NCBI RefSeq assembly: GCF_000502955.1
Contig: NZ_AYWO01000003.1
Coordinates: 354,572 to 394,725 of the forward strand
Source: Mesorhizobium sp. LNHC252B00
GTDB lineage: Bacteria; Pseudomonadota; Alphaproteobacteria; Rhizobiales; Rhizobiaceae
DNA: 40,154 bases
Reading direction: 5' to 3'
Part shown: piece by piece, positions 8,676-16,772 of the stretch
How the letters are laid out: every line of letters starts with the position of its first letter
Position numbering within the stretch: the first letter of the stretch is position 1
Notes under the pieces: generated by a model
What the model was told of the DNA's origin: nothing
The model's input: the letters and a program-made list of their open reading frames with translations, nothing else
Databases searched by the model: none
Made by a program: the position numbers and the translations under genes

Positions 8676-10496
8676 TCACTTCGGTTTGCGCCACCAGGTC
8701 GGCAGTTGATACCCAAATATGGGCGTCTTTCGCGGATGTTCCAGATAGTTCCAGTAGGCAATCCATTGCTGCGTGTTGTGCTGCATCGGTACCATGTAGT
8801 TGCCGGATATCAGCAGCCGGTCGAGAACACGAACCGCGGCAACATAATCCTCCTTCGTGCGCGCGCGCAGCATCGCTTCGATTGTCGCGTCCACCGCCGG
8901 ATCGGCGACGCCGGCAAGATTGAACGAGCCTTCCGTCCTGGCCGCGGCCGAACTCCAACGCCCGGTCTGTTCGATGCCGGGCGACAGCGAATTGTTGAAG
9001 CCGCTCGAACCGACCAGAACCTCGAAATCGAAGCGCTGCTTGCGCGACTGGATCTGATCGCCGTCGAGGCCGCGAATGGTGACATTGACGCCGATCTTCT
9101 CCAGCGTGCGTTGGTAGATGCCGGCGAGGCGCTCCTCATCCTGCGAGGCGGTCAGGATCTCGAAGCCGAAAGGTTTGTCGTCAGGATCGAGCATCGTTCC
9201 ATTCTGCACGTGGTAGCCGGCGCCTTTCAGCAGGTCGAAAGCTGCCTTCAACACGCGGCGATCCTGGCCGGATCCGTCAGTCACCGGCGGCCGGTAAGAG
9301 CCGTCCATCACATCGGCCGGCACGCGGCCGGGATAGGGCGCCAGAAGCGACTTCTCCCTGTCGTCGGCCGGATGGCCGAGCGCGGAGAGCTCGGAATTCT
9401 GCCAGTAACTCATCGTGCGCGTGTATTTGCCGCCGAACAGGTTCTTGTTGGCCCATTCGAAGTCGTAGAGCATGCCGAGCGCGCGCCGCACGACCGGGTT
9501 GGCGAATTTCTGCAGCCTCGTGTTGAACAGGAAACCGGTCACCACGGGCGGAATGCCGGTGTCGAAGGTTTCGGCAACCACGTCGCCTTTGTGGAACGCG
9601 GGAAAATCGAGATCGCGCTCGCGCTTTACCGGATCGCCGTCGTCGTCGATGGCGCAAAGCCCTTTCTTGAACGCTTCGAGCTTGGCGTTGGCGTTGAGGA
9701 AATACTCTATGGTGATCTGGTCGTAATTGTCGAAACCGCGCTTGGCAGGGACATCCTTGGCCCAGTAATCCGGGTTGCGCTTGAAGACGATGCGCTGGCC
9801 GGGCTGCACCTGCGCGATCGTATAGGGACCACTGCCGATCACCGGCTTCAGCGTCGTCTTGTCGAAGGTTTCCTTGTCGAATGCGTGCTTCGGGACAATC
9901 GGCGTCAGCGCGATGATCAGCGGGAATTCGCGATCGGCCTTGTCATTGAAGGTGAAACGTACGCTGTGGTCGCCGGTCTTTTCGAGCTTGGCGACCCTGG
10001 CCATGCGGTCGCTGTAAGGCGGGCGGCCTTTCTCCGTAAAGACGTCATAGCTGAACAGCACATCTTCCGGCGTCACTGGCTCACCATCGGACCATTTGGC
10101 CTTCGGGTTGAGGTGGAACTCGATGCTCTTGCGCTCGGGATCCATGTCGGCGGTCTCGGCCAGCAGGCCGTAAAGGCTAAACGGCTCGTCGTAGTTGCGC
10201 TGCATCAGCGGCTCGAAGACCAGATTGCCATAGATCGTATCCATCATGCCGCGCGCCGTCGTGCGCAGGCTCTTGAGGATGAAAGGATTGAGATTGTCGA
10301 AGCTGCCGACGACGCAATAGGTGATGTTGCCACCTTTGGGCGCATCGGGATTGACATAGTTGAAATGCGTGTAGTCGGGCGGCAGCGCCGGCTCGCCCTG
10401 CATGGCGATGGCGTGCTTCGGCTCGGATGCGGCCGGCTGGTGCGAAAGTGCGAGAAACGATATCGCGGTGATCAGCCAAACAAGAACGCGGCCCAT
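8676..10496 (-). CDS. Extracellular solute-binding protein family 5, YejA-like
   Basis: A protein of 606 aa with a signal peptide (MGRVLVWLITAISFLALSHQ, cleavage near AASE), so it is periplasmic. It is a family 5 peptide-binding protein: FNYVNPDAPKGG at the N-terminus, NYDEPFSLYGLLAE, KWSDGEPVTPEDVLFSYD, and ending GYQLPTWWRKPK. The YNPDAPKGG-like opening, NANAKLEAFKKG and the GYQ..TWW ending resemble YejA (the microcin C / oligopeptide importer binding protein) more than OppA. No permease or ATPase lies next to it, so it must use a transporter encoded elsewhere or be an orphan. ATG 10496 follows GGAGAC and starts the signal peptide. The FrnE-type gene follows 16 bases downstream. Confidence 0.85.
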   Translation of the reverse strand: MGRVLVWLITAISFLALSHQPAASEPKHAIAMQGEPALPPDYTHFNYVNPDAPKGGNITYCVVGSFDNLNPFILKSLRTTARGMMDTIYGNLVFEPLMQRNYDEPFSLYGLLAETADMDPERKSIEFHLNPKAKWSDGEPVTPEDVLFSYDVFTEKGRPPYSDRMARVAKLEKTGDHSVRFTFNDKADREFPLIIALTPIVPKHAFDKETFDKTTLKPVIGSGPYTIAQVQPGQRIVFKRNPDYWAKDVPAKRGFDNYDQITIEYFLNANAKLEAFKKGLCAIDDDGDPVKRERDLDFPAFHKGDVVAETFDTGIPPVVTGFLFNTRLQKFANPVVRRALGMLYDFEWANKNLFGGKYTRTMSYWQNSELSALGHPADDREKSLLAPYPGRVPADVMDGSYRPPVTDGSGQDRRVLKAAFDLLKGAGYHVQNGTMLDPDDKPFGFEILTASQDEERLAGIYQRTLEKIGVNVTIRGLDGDQIQSRKQRFDFEVLVGSSGFNNSLSPGIEQTGRWSSAAARTEGSFNLAGVADPAVDATIEAMLRARTKEDYVAAVRVLDRLLISGNYMVPMQHNTQQWIAYWNYLEHPRKTPIFGYQLPTWWRKPK

Positions 10497-10728
10497 GACC
10501 GTCTCCTTAATGGGTCGGCTTGATGATTCGGTGCGTACCCTAGCATGACGCAGCTGCGCGCCGGCCAATCGTGCTTTCAACAATTGCTGACATCGGGCTG
10601 GATTCGACACCGCTTGCAGTGTAACACGCCCTCCGAAGTCATTCTGTTGCCTCATTTCGGCAACAGGTAGCTGGACCACACGGCACGAAGAAGCCGGTTC
10701 CGGGATCATTTGAGAGGAAGTGCACGAC

Positions 10729-11358
10729 ATGACGAGCCTGAACAGCAACGCGTACCGCCTGTCGGTCATGGCCGCTGGCGTGGTCGGCTTTCTCTGCGCA
10801 GGACTTTCCGCTGCTTCCGCACAGCAGCAACAGCAGATTCCGCAAGGCTGGTTCAAGGCCTGCACCAAGCAGGAAGACGTCGACATCTGCAATGTCCAGA
10901 ACATCACCACCGCCGGCAACGGCCAGTTGGTCACCGGCGTCAGCCTGATCGAACTGAAGGGCAAGGTGAACCGCAAGGTGTTCCAGGTCACGGTCCCGAC
11001 CGGTCGTCTGGTGCCTCCCGGCATCGGCCTGCAGATCGATACCGGCAAGGCGCAGAAGCTCGACTATGTAATCTGCTTTCCTGATCGTTGCGTGGCGGAA
11101 GTGCCGCTGACCGATCAGCTCGTCGCCGCGTTCAAGAAAGGCCAGGCGATTACGCTGACCTCCGTCAATTTCCAGAACCAGCCCAACCCGATCAAGGTCG
11201 CCCTGCAGGGCTTCAGTGGCGCCTATGACGGCCCGGCGCTGCAGCAGTCGGATATCGAGGACCGGCAGAAGAAGCTCCAGGATTTTGTCGCCAAGAACAA
11301 CCAGGATTTCGCCAAGAAGCTCAAGGAAGAGCAGGACAAGGCGAAGACCGCCAACTGA
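10729..11358 (+). CDS. Invasion-associated locus B (IalB) family protein
   Basis: A protein of 209 aa with a signal peptide (LSVMAAGVVGFLCAGLSAAS, cleavage near ASAQ), so it is secreted or periplasmic. The IalB domain is marked by QGWFKACTKQEDVDICNVQN, VPTGRLVPPGIGLQID, YVICFPDRCVAEV and a VNFQNQPNPIKVALQGFSGAY ending. Four conserved Cys suggest disulfides. IalB was first linked to erythrocyte invasion in Bartonella, but homologues are common in non-pathogenic rhizobia, where the role is unclear. The C-terminal 50 residues are a Lys/Glu/Gln-rich helix, likely a coiled coil. ATG 10729 follows GAGAGGAAG. A GTG at 10720 is possible but lies inside the ribosome-binding region. Confidence 0.85.
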   Translation: MTSLNSNAYRLSVMAAGVVGFLCAGLSAASAQQQQQIPQGWFKACTKQEDVDICNVQNITTAGNGQLVTGVSLIELKGKVNRKVFQVTVPTGRLVPPGIGLQIDTGKAQKLDYVICFPDRCVAEVPLTDQLVAAFKKGQAITLTSVNFQNQPNPIKVALQGFSGAYDGPALQQSDIEDRQKKLQDFVAKNNQDFAKKLKEEQDKAKTAN

Positions 11359-11385
11359 CCGGTCGATATCGCAGGCCAAACAAAG

Positions 11386-11411
11386 AAGCGGGGTCATGCC
11401 CCGCTTTTTTT
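11386..11411. terminator. Terminator between ialB-like gene and hspQ
   Basis: The stem AAGCGGGG / CCCCGCTT (11386-11393 with 11399-11406), with a TCATG loop, runs into a T tract ending at 11411. It sits between the convergent ialB-like and hspQ stops, so it can serve both strands, though the T run favours the plus strand. Confidence 0.85.
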
Positions 11412-11422
11412 ATGACCGTCGC

Positions 11423-11746
11423 TTAATGCCTGGACTGCCGTTTCGGCTGGTAGCCCCCATCCGGCTTCTTGTCGAACATCTCCTTGATCTGTGGATGCCG
11501 GACGGGTTCCCCCGACTGATCCTCGAGCAGATTCTGTTCGGAGACATAGGCGACGTACTCAGTCTCCGAATTCTCGGCGAGCAAATGGTAGAAAGGCTGA
11601 TCCTTGCGCGGCCGCACGTCGGCAGGAATGGCTTCGTACCATTCGTCGGTGTTGGCGAATTGCGGATCGACGTCGAAAATGATGCCCCTGAATGGAAACA
11701 GCCGGTGGCGAACCACCTGTCCGATTGCGAATTTGGCTGTTTTCAT
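11423..11746 (-). CDS. hspQ: Heat shock protein HspQ
   Basis: A protein of 107 aa covering the whole YccV/hemimethylated-DNA-binding-like domain. Signatures are AKFAIGQVVRHRLFPFRGII, the FDVDPQFANTDEWYEAIP segment, PFYHLLAENSETEYVAYVSE and NLLEDQSGEPVRHP. HspQ is a small cytoplasmic protein; in E. coli it affects turnover of mutant DnaA and acts as a specificity factor for Lon. ATG 11746 follows GGTGAG and starts the domain; the 17 upstream codons in frame look non-coding. A stretch resembling a heat-shock promoter (TTGAAT ... CCAAAT) lies upstream but is too weak to claim. Confidence 0.92.
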   Translation of the reverse strand: MKTAKFAIGQVVRHRLFPFRGIIFDVDPQFANTDEWYEAIPADVRPRKDQPFYHLLAENSETEYVAYVSEQNLLEDQSGEPVRHPQIKEMFDKKPDGGYQPKRQSRH

Positions 11747-11921
11747 CGTACTCACCACTGAATTCCTTGGCTTTATTTGGCGCAGACTGGGCCTCAATTC
11801 AATCCCGAAGCGCTTCAGCGCGCTCCGAAGCTACGCAAGACGAGGCGCAAAGGTTTTGCCGCATGCGGCCGATGTCGATGATCGTCGATGACGCAGCTTG
11901 TCGGAAACGGGAAGATCGCTG

Positions 11922-13130
11922 TCAGCGTGTCGGCCTTCGCCGACCGCCGGCCAGCGCCGCGAAGCCGCTGCCGGGACGAAGGCCCTCGCGCATGAAAAAA
12001 GCGCGGAGCGGCGCGAAGCCGCCAAGCGCGCCGAGCCCGGCAACGCGGGCCATCTGTGCCGGCAGCATGCCGGAAAGCAGCGACATGTTGAGCAGATTGA
12101 CCGCGCTGCTGCGCGCCAGAATATCGGGCCGACGCTTGAAATCATATGCCGCCAGGGCCTTGGCAGCTCCCGGGTCACTACGATTTTCACACGCGATTCC
12201 AATTAGATCTTCGACATCCCTGATACCGAGATTGAGGCCCTGCGCGCCGATCGGGGGAAACACGTGGGCGGCTTCGCCGATCAACGCCATCCGGTTTCGC
12301 GCAAAACGCAGCGGCGTCACAGCCGAAAGCGGGTAGATCTGCCGGCCCGGCTCGACCGTCACCCGACCCAGCATCGACTGCATCTGCTGTTCGATCCGCA
12401 TCGAAAGCGTTGCATCGTCCAACGCCGCGAGTTCGGCCGCGGTCTCGGGTTTCACCACCCAGACCAGACTCGAGCGATTGCCGGGCAGGGGGACCTGTGT
12501 GAACGGACCGGTCTCGGTGTGGAATTCCGTCGATGTGAAGGCATGGTCGCCACTGTGACCGAAATTGAGGACAAGGGCTGCCTGCGGATAGGAGCGAGCC
12601 GAGGTCGAGATGCCGGCAGCCTGGCGGGCCGGCGACAAGCGGCCGTCGGCTGCCACCCCCAGCGATGCGTCCACCGTGCTGCCATCGGCCAGGACGGCAC
12701 GGGCGTGTGCGGCGTCGAGCTGCCAGTTCGCCACCATAACCCTGTGCCATTCGATGCCGGCATCCGTGGCGACGGCACTGGCGAGCGCCGGATTGAGGAC
12801 GCTGTTGGGCAGGTTTAGCCCGAACTGGTCCTCGTCTATCTCGCTGGCGCGGAAGGTGACGACCGGACTGCGGATCAACCGACTGGTCGCGTCGACGATG
12901 CGCATCACCTTCAAGGGCGCCGCCTTGGACTTGATCCCTTCGAGCACGCCCAGCCGCTCAAGCATTTTCACGGCAGGGTTCATCAGCGCCGTCGTGCGAC
13001 CATCGGGGGCAGAGGCCTCGGGGCCGACCAGCGTCACCGGGAAACCGGCAGCGGCAAAACCGAGCGCCGCGATCAGTCCCGCCGGCCCCGTGCCAGCAAC
13101 CAGTATCCGCGCAGTTCGCTCATGCTCCAA
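11922..13130 (-). CDS. UbiH/UbiF/COQ6-family FAD-dependent hydroxylase
   Basis: About 402 aa. This flavoprotein monooxygenase family hydroxylates the ubiquinone ring. The FAD ADP-binding motif is LVAGTGPAGLIAALG near the N-terminus. The mid motif VAADGRLSPARQAAGI and the C-terminal LIGEAAHVFPPIGAQGLNLG (GEAAH in place of the usual GDAAH) complete the fingerprints. TTG 13130 is chosen because GGAAG lies six bases upstream and it places the FAD motif near residue 12, as usual. ATG 13187 in the same frame would add 19 residues, and the frame is open to 13271. Which ring position it oxidises (UbiH, UbiF or UbiL role) cannot be told. It is divergent from the DUF2182 gene, about 110 bases away. Confidence 0.85.
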   Translation of the reverse strand: MEHERTARILVAGTGPAGLIAALGFAAAGFPVTLVGPEASAPDGRTTALMNPAVKMLERLGVLEGIKSKAAPLKVMRIVDATSRLIRSPVVTFRASEIDEDQFGLNLPNSVLNPALASAVATDAGIEWHRVMVANWQLDAAHARAVLADGSTVDASLGVAADGRLSPARQAAGISTSARSYPQAALVLNFGHSGDHAFTSTEFHTETGPFTQVPLPGNRSSLVWVVKPETAAELAALDDATLSMRIEQQMQSMLGRVTVEPGRQIYPLSAVTPLRFARNRMALIGEAAHVFPPIGAQGLNLGIRDVEDLIGIACENRSDPGAAKALAAYDFKRRPDILARSSAVNLLNMSLLSGMLPAQMARVAGLGALGGFAPLRAFFMREGLRPGSGFAALAGGRRRPTR

Positions 13131-13241
13131 GATCGGCTTCCGGCTTGCAATGCGAGGCGGCCACCCGGCCTGCCCGTCGATGAGCATATAGGGCAGATCA
13201 TGCCGCTTGATCAACGCGGCGATTCGGCCCAATCGGATGAC

Positions 13242-14138
13242 ATGACCGGCCAGCAGGACGACTTCAGCCACCTCGATCGCGCCGGCCGCGCAACGGCCAC
13301 CATCGCGCGCAATCCTCGCGTCACGGTAAACGTCGCTGTCGGCGCTTGTATCCTGCTCGCCTGGCTATTGCTTGCCGCGATGGCAATCCGCGGCGCCGAA
13401 GCCGGGATTGCAAGCGTCAGCGCCCCCGGCGACACGATCCTGCGCAAGCTGCCGCAACCGCCGCTGCCCGATTTCCTGGAACGGTTCTTTGCGCTTTGCC
13501 TGTCGCCGGCGCCGCTGGATGCAAGCCTCGCCCTGCAGGCCGGTGGGCTCGTTTCGATGTGGTTCCTGATGGCGATCGCGACGATGCTGCCTTCAGCCGC
13601 GCCGATGATCCGGACTTACTGCGAAATCGCCGATACGGCACGCATCAAGGGCGAGCCGGCCGTCCATCCGCTGGTGCTGGTCGCCGGCTACCTCAGTGTC
13701 TGGCTCGGCGCCTCTGTGACGTTTGCCGCACCGACCTTGGCCGCCCACGCATTCGGCTCGCCAGACGGGATGCTGGACCCGGTCGTCGGCATTGCCGGTG
13801 CGCTGGCGCTTCTGACTGCCGGCCTCTACCAGTTCAGCGGCTTGAAAGAAGCCTGCCTGACAAAGTGCAAGAACCCGTTCTCGATCCTTTTCGCGAACTG
13901 GAGCGCAAGGCCGGTCGGCATCTTCCGGCTTGGGGTCAAGCAAGGCCTCTGGTGCCTCGGCTGCTGCTGGGCGCTGATGATGGTGATGTTCGCTGTCGGC
14001 GTCATGAACGTCTTCTGGATGGCGTTGATCGGGCTGTTCACCCTGATCGAAAAACAAACAGCGAGCAGGGTTCCAACCCGGCTGGCCGGTGCGATACTGC
14101 TTGTCTGGGCAGCCGCGCTGCTAGTAGTCTCACTCTGA
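13242..14138 (+). CDS. DUF2182 integral membrane protein
   Basis: About 298 aa with roughly seven hydrophobic helices (VTVNVAVGACILLAWLLLAA, WFLMAIATMLPSAAPMI, PLVLVAGYLSVWLGASVTFA, GIAGALALLTAGLYQFS, CWALMMVMFAVGVMNV, LAGAILLVWAAALLVVSL). Hallmarks of DUF2182 are the Met-rich helix ending in PSAAPMIRTYCE, the cytosolic LKEACLTKC segment and the GLWCLGCCW motif; these Cys and Met residues suggest metal binding, but this is inference. The family has no established function. ATG 13242 is chosen because the conserved region follows closely, but ATG 13200 is in frame and has an AGGGCAG ribosome-binding site. It heads an operon with DUF1326 (14 bases downstream) and pcs. Confidence 0.8.
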   Translation: MTGQQDDFSHLDRAGRATATIARNPRVTVNVAVGACILLAWLLLAAMAIRGAEAGIASVSAPGDTILRKLPQPPLPDFLERFFALCLSPAPLDASLALQAGGLVSMWFLMAIATMLPSAAPMIRTYCEIADTARIKGEPAVHPLVLVAGYLSVWLGASVTFAAPTLAAHAFGSPDGMLDPVVGIAGALALLTAGLYQFSGLKEACLTKCKNPFSILFANWSARPVGIFRLGVKQGLWCLGCCWALMMVMFAVGVMNVFWMALIGLFTLIEKQTASRVPTRLAGAILLVWAAALLVVSL

Positions 14139-14152
14139 GTGGGGGAAAATCA

Positions 14153-14767
14153 ATGGCAGATCAGGACTGGGCGATGAAAGGAGAGCTAGTACTCTCCTGT
14201 AATTGCACGGTTTTTTGCCCTTGCGTATTGTCGCTCGGCAATCATCCGCCGACCGAAGGCTATTGTCAGACCTGGGCGGGGTTTCGCATCGATGCCGGCC
14301 ATTTCGGGGACGTCGACCTATCCGGCCTCAATCTTGGGCTGGTCATGGAAATCCCAGGTTACATGAGCCGCGGCAACTGGACCGCCGGCCTGTTCATCGA
14401 CAAGCGTGCCTCAGTCTATGCGGTCAAGGCGCTGACGAAGATCTTCACCGGCAAGGCAGGCGGAACCACATCGCTGCTCTCCATCCTCGTCGGCAAATTC
14501 CTCGGCGTCGAGCAAGTGCCTATCACCTATGAGACGCGTGACAAGACGCGTATCTTCCAGATACCGAAGATCATCGACGGTGCGGTGACACCGGTCCCCG
14601 GCAAGGATCGTGACAAGGATACGGTGATCAGCAACTCGGAATACTGGATCGCGCCCGAGATCATCGTCGCCAGGTCAGACAAGAGCAAGATGCGGGCCTT
14701 CGGCCGCAACTGGAATTTTGCCGGCCGTTCGGCCGAAATCTGCAAGCTGGATTGGCGGGGCCCGTGA
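14153..14767 (+). CDS. DUF1326 Cys-rich cytosolic protein
   Basis: A protein of 204 aa with no signal peptide. It begins MADQDWAMKGELVLSCNCTV and then has FCPCVLSLGNHPPTEGYC, giving a CxC...CPC...C cluster within the first 45 residues, typical of DUF1326. The rest is a beta-rich domain (GFRIDAGHFGDVDLSG, LVMEIPGYMSRGNWTAG, YWIAPEIIVARSDKSK). The Cys cluster suggests metal or redox chemistry, but no activity is established. GGGGGA precedes ATG 14153. DUF1326 commonly neighbours DUF2182, as here, so they probably act together. Its stop overlaps the GTG start of pcs by four bases, which points to translational coupling. Confidence 0.82.
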   Translation: MADQDWAMKGELVLSCNCTVFCPCVLSLGNHPPTEGYCQTWAGFRIDAGHFGDVDLSGLNLGLVMEIPGYMSRGNWTAGLFIDKRASVYAVKALTKIFTGKAGGTTSLLSILVGKFLGVEQVPITYETRDKTRIFQIPKIIDGAVTPVPGKDRDKDTVISNSEYWIAPEIIVARSDKSKMRAFGRNWNFAGRSAEICKLDWRGP

Positions 14768-15582
14768 GCAAGAACACAACGGCCCGGAAAGCCGCCAAAA
14801 AGATCACCGACCGGATTCCGCGGCCGAAGAAGAAAGTCACCTGGCCGCAGGCGAGGGCGTTCTCCGTCCATCTCTTGACCGCGTCGGGCTCGTTCCTGGC
14901 TTTCCTGTCGCTGGTGGCGGCAAGCGAAGAGCGCTGGACCGCGATGTTCTGGTGGCTCGGGCTGGCGCTGTTCGTCGACGGCATCGATGGGCCGATCGCG
15001 CGCAAGCTCGAGGTCAAGGAAATCCTGCCTACATGGTCGGGCGAACTGCTCGACAACATCATCGACTACGTGACCTATGTCCTGATCCCGGCCTTCGCGC
15101 TGTATCAGCGAGGCTTCATGGGCGAGGGCCTGTCGTTCCTGTCGGCGGCGATCATCGTCGTCTCCAGCGCCATCTATTATGCCGACACCGGCATGAAGAC
15201 GAAGGAGAATTTCTTCAAGGGATTCCCCGTGGTCTGGAACATGGTGGTGTTCACGCTGTTCGTCATCGAGCCCGGACAATGGGTTTCGTTCGCGGTGGTG
15301 GTGGTGGCCGGCATTCTGACTTTCGTCCCGATCAACTTCATCCATCCGGTGCGGGTGGTGCGGCTGCGCCGTATCAACCTTGCGATGACCCTCTTATGGT
15401 GTGCTTTCGGCGCGCTTGCCCTTGCACAGGCGGCACTCGCCGCCTTCTACGATCAGATCGGCGTGCTGGGAGAACAAGTCGGCACCTTCACCAAGATCGG
15501 CATCACCATCACGGGGCTTTACCTCGCCAGCATTGGTGGCATCATGCAGTTCTTTCCCAATCTCGGTGCCAAGAAGGCCTGA
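14764..15582 (+). CDS. pcs: Phosphatidylcholine synthase
   Basis: A protein of 272 aa. This inner-membrane CDP-alcohol phosphotransferase condenses CDP-diacylglycerol with choline to make phosphatidylcholine in one step. The Pcs version of the CDP-alcohol motif is visible as DGIDGPIARKLEVKE and then LPTWSGELLDNIIDYVTYVL, supplying the four Asp residues. About eight membrane helices follow. GTG 14764 overlaps the DUF1326 stop (GTGA), so translation is probably coupled; a TTG at 14752 is the alternative. The N-terminal 30 residues are Lys/Arg-rich. Pcs is typical of plant- and animal-associated alphaproteobacteria, where phosphatidylcholine matters for host interaction. Linkage to DUF2182 and DUF1326 is discussed in the findings. 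Confidence 0.95.
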   Translation: MSKNTTARKAAKKITDRIPRPKKKVTWPQARAFSVHLLTASGSFLAFLSLVAASEERWTAMFWWLGLALFVDGIDGPIARKLEVKEILPTWSGELLDNIIDYVTYVLIPAFALYQRGFMGEGLSFLSAAIIVVSSAIYYADTGMKTKENFFKGFPVVWNMVVFTLFVIEPGQWVSFAVVVVAGILTFVPINFIHPVRVVRLRRINLAMTLLWCAFGALALAQAALAAFYDQIGVLGEQVGTFTKIGITITGLYLASIGGIMQFFPNLGAKKA

Positions 15583-15604
15583 TCAGCCAGAGGAAGCCCA
15601 GCCT

Positions 15605-16582
15605 ATGTCCAAAGCGATCCGCATTCACGCCCATGGTGGCCCGGAAGTCCTGACCTATGAGGACGCCGATCCAGGCCAGCCCGGAGCAGGGCAGATCCTG
15701 ATCCGGCACACGGCGATCGGCCTCAATTTCATCGATGTCTATCATCGCTCGGGCCTTTACCCGCCGCCCGGCGGGTTCCCGCTTGTTCCTGGCGGCGAAG
15801 CCGCCGGCGTCGTGCTGGGGGTCGGCAAAGGCGTCGAGTGGCTGAAGCCCGGCGACCGGATCGCCTACGCCGTGACGACTGGAGCCTACGCGCAAGAGCG
15901 CGTCATCGACGCCAGCCGCGTCGTCAAGGTGCCGGATGGCATCAGCGACGAACAGGCCGCCGCGATGATGCTGAAAGGCATGACCGCTGAGTATCTGCTG
16001 CGCCGGACGTTCAAGGTGAAGGCGGGCGACACGATCCTATTCCATGCCGCTGCAGGCGGCGTCGGGCTGATCCTCGGCCAATGGGCAAGATATCTCGGCG
16101 CGACGGTCATCGGCACCGCCAGTTCGTCCGATAAGATCGAGCTCGCCAAGGAACACGGCTTCGACCATGTCATCAACTACAAGGAGCAGGATTTCGTCGC
16201 CGGGGTCGCCGCCATCACCGACGGCAGGAAGTGCGACGTCGTCTACGATTCGGTCGGCAACGACACGTTTCCGGCTTCGCTCGACTGTTTGAGGCCACTT
16301 GGCATGTTCGTCAGCTTCGGCCAGTCCTCGGGGCCGATCCCGCCATTCAGCATGTCGTTGCTGGCGCAGAAGGGCTCGTTGTTCGCAACCCGGCCGACGC
16401 TGTTCGTCTACAATGCAAAGCGCGAGGACCTCGAAGCCTCCGCCGCAGCCTTGTTCGAGGTCGTGCTCAGTGGCGCCGTCAAGATCAAGATCAATCAGCG
16501 CTACGCGCTCAAGGACGTGGGCAGGGCGCATTCCGACCTCGAGGGCCGCAGGACAACGGGAACGACCATTCTCATTCCCTAG
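15605..16582 (+). CDS. NADPH:quinone oxidoreductase (zinc-independent MDR family)
   Basis: A protein of 325 aa of the QOR type in the medium-chain dehydrogenase/reductase superfamily. It reduces quinones or enones with NADPH in the cytosol. Visible are the N-terminal GroES-like part (FIDVYHRSGLYP, PGGEAAGVV), the nucleotide-binding AAAGGVGLILGQWA and the downstream ATVIGTASSSDK. The Cys and His zinc ligands of alcohol dehydrogenases are absent, as expected for QOR. ATG 15605 follows AGAGGAAG, 22 bases after the pcs stop, so it may be the last gene of the DUF2182-DUF1326-pcs unit; no terminator lies between. Confidence 0.88.
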   Translation: MSKAIRIHAHGGPEVLTYEDADPGQPGAGQILIRHTAIGLNFIDVYHRSGLYPPPGGFPLVPGGEAAGVVLGVGKGVEWLKPGDRIAYAVTTGAYAQERVIDASRVVKVPDGISDEQAAAMMLKGMTAEYLLRRTFKVKAGDTILFHAAAGGVGLILGQWARYLGATVIGTASSSDKIELAKEHGFDHVINYKEQDFVAGVAAITDGRKCDVVYDSVGNDTFPASLDCLRPLGMFVSFGQSSGPIPPFSMSLLAQKGSLFATRPTLFVYNAKREDLEASAAALFEVVLSGAVKIKINQRYALKDVGRAHSDLEGRRTTGTTILIP

Positions 16583-16650
16583 AGACCGATTACAAACTCT
16601 ACTCTGTCGGCCAAAACAGTCCCTTAGTCCGTTCTTCCTTGCTATTGCTT

Positions 16651-16684
16651 GAATTTCCGCTGAAATTCTTGAAGCTCTTTCAAG
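16651..16684. promoter_or_regulatory. Overlapping palindromes upstream of the nucleoside ABC operon
   Basis: Two perfect palindromes abut: GAATTTC-N4-GAAATTC (16651-16668) and CTTGAA-N5-TTCAAG (16668-16684). The left arm is extended by a further CTTG, so CTTGAA half-sites recur three times. This fits cooperative binding of a dimeric repressor. It lies about 90 bases before the ABC operon start. Confidence 0.5.
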
Positions 16685-16772
16685 ACGCGTGCCGCTTTCC
16701 GATGGGAGCCGGCCGCGCCTACCATGCTTTCGGGAACACAGAACATGTCTGGCTAACCAGATGGGAGGCACT

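Noticed and set aside
8706..10523. 605-codon plus-strand frame opposite the solute-binding protein
   Set aside because: Shadow frame: the minus strand has a signal peptide and full family 5 motifs, and the plus-strand product has none.
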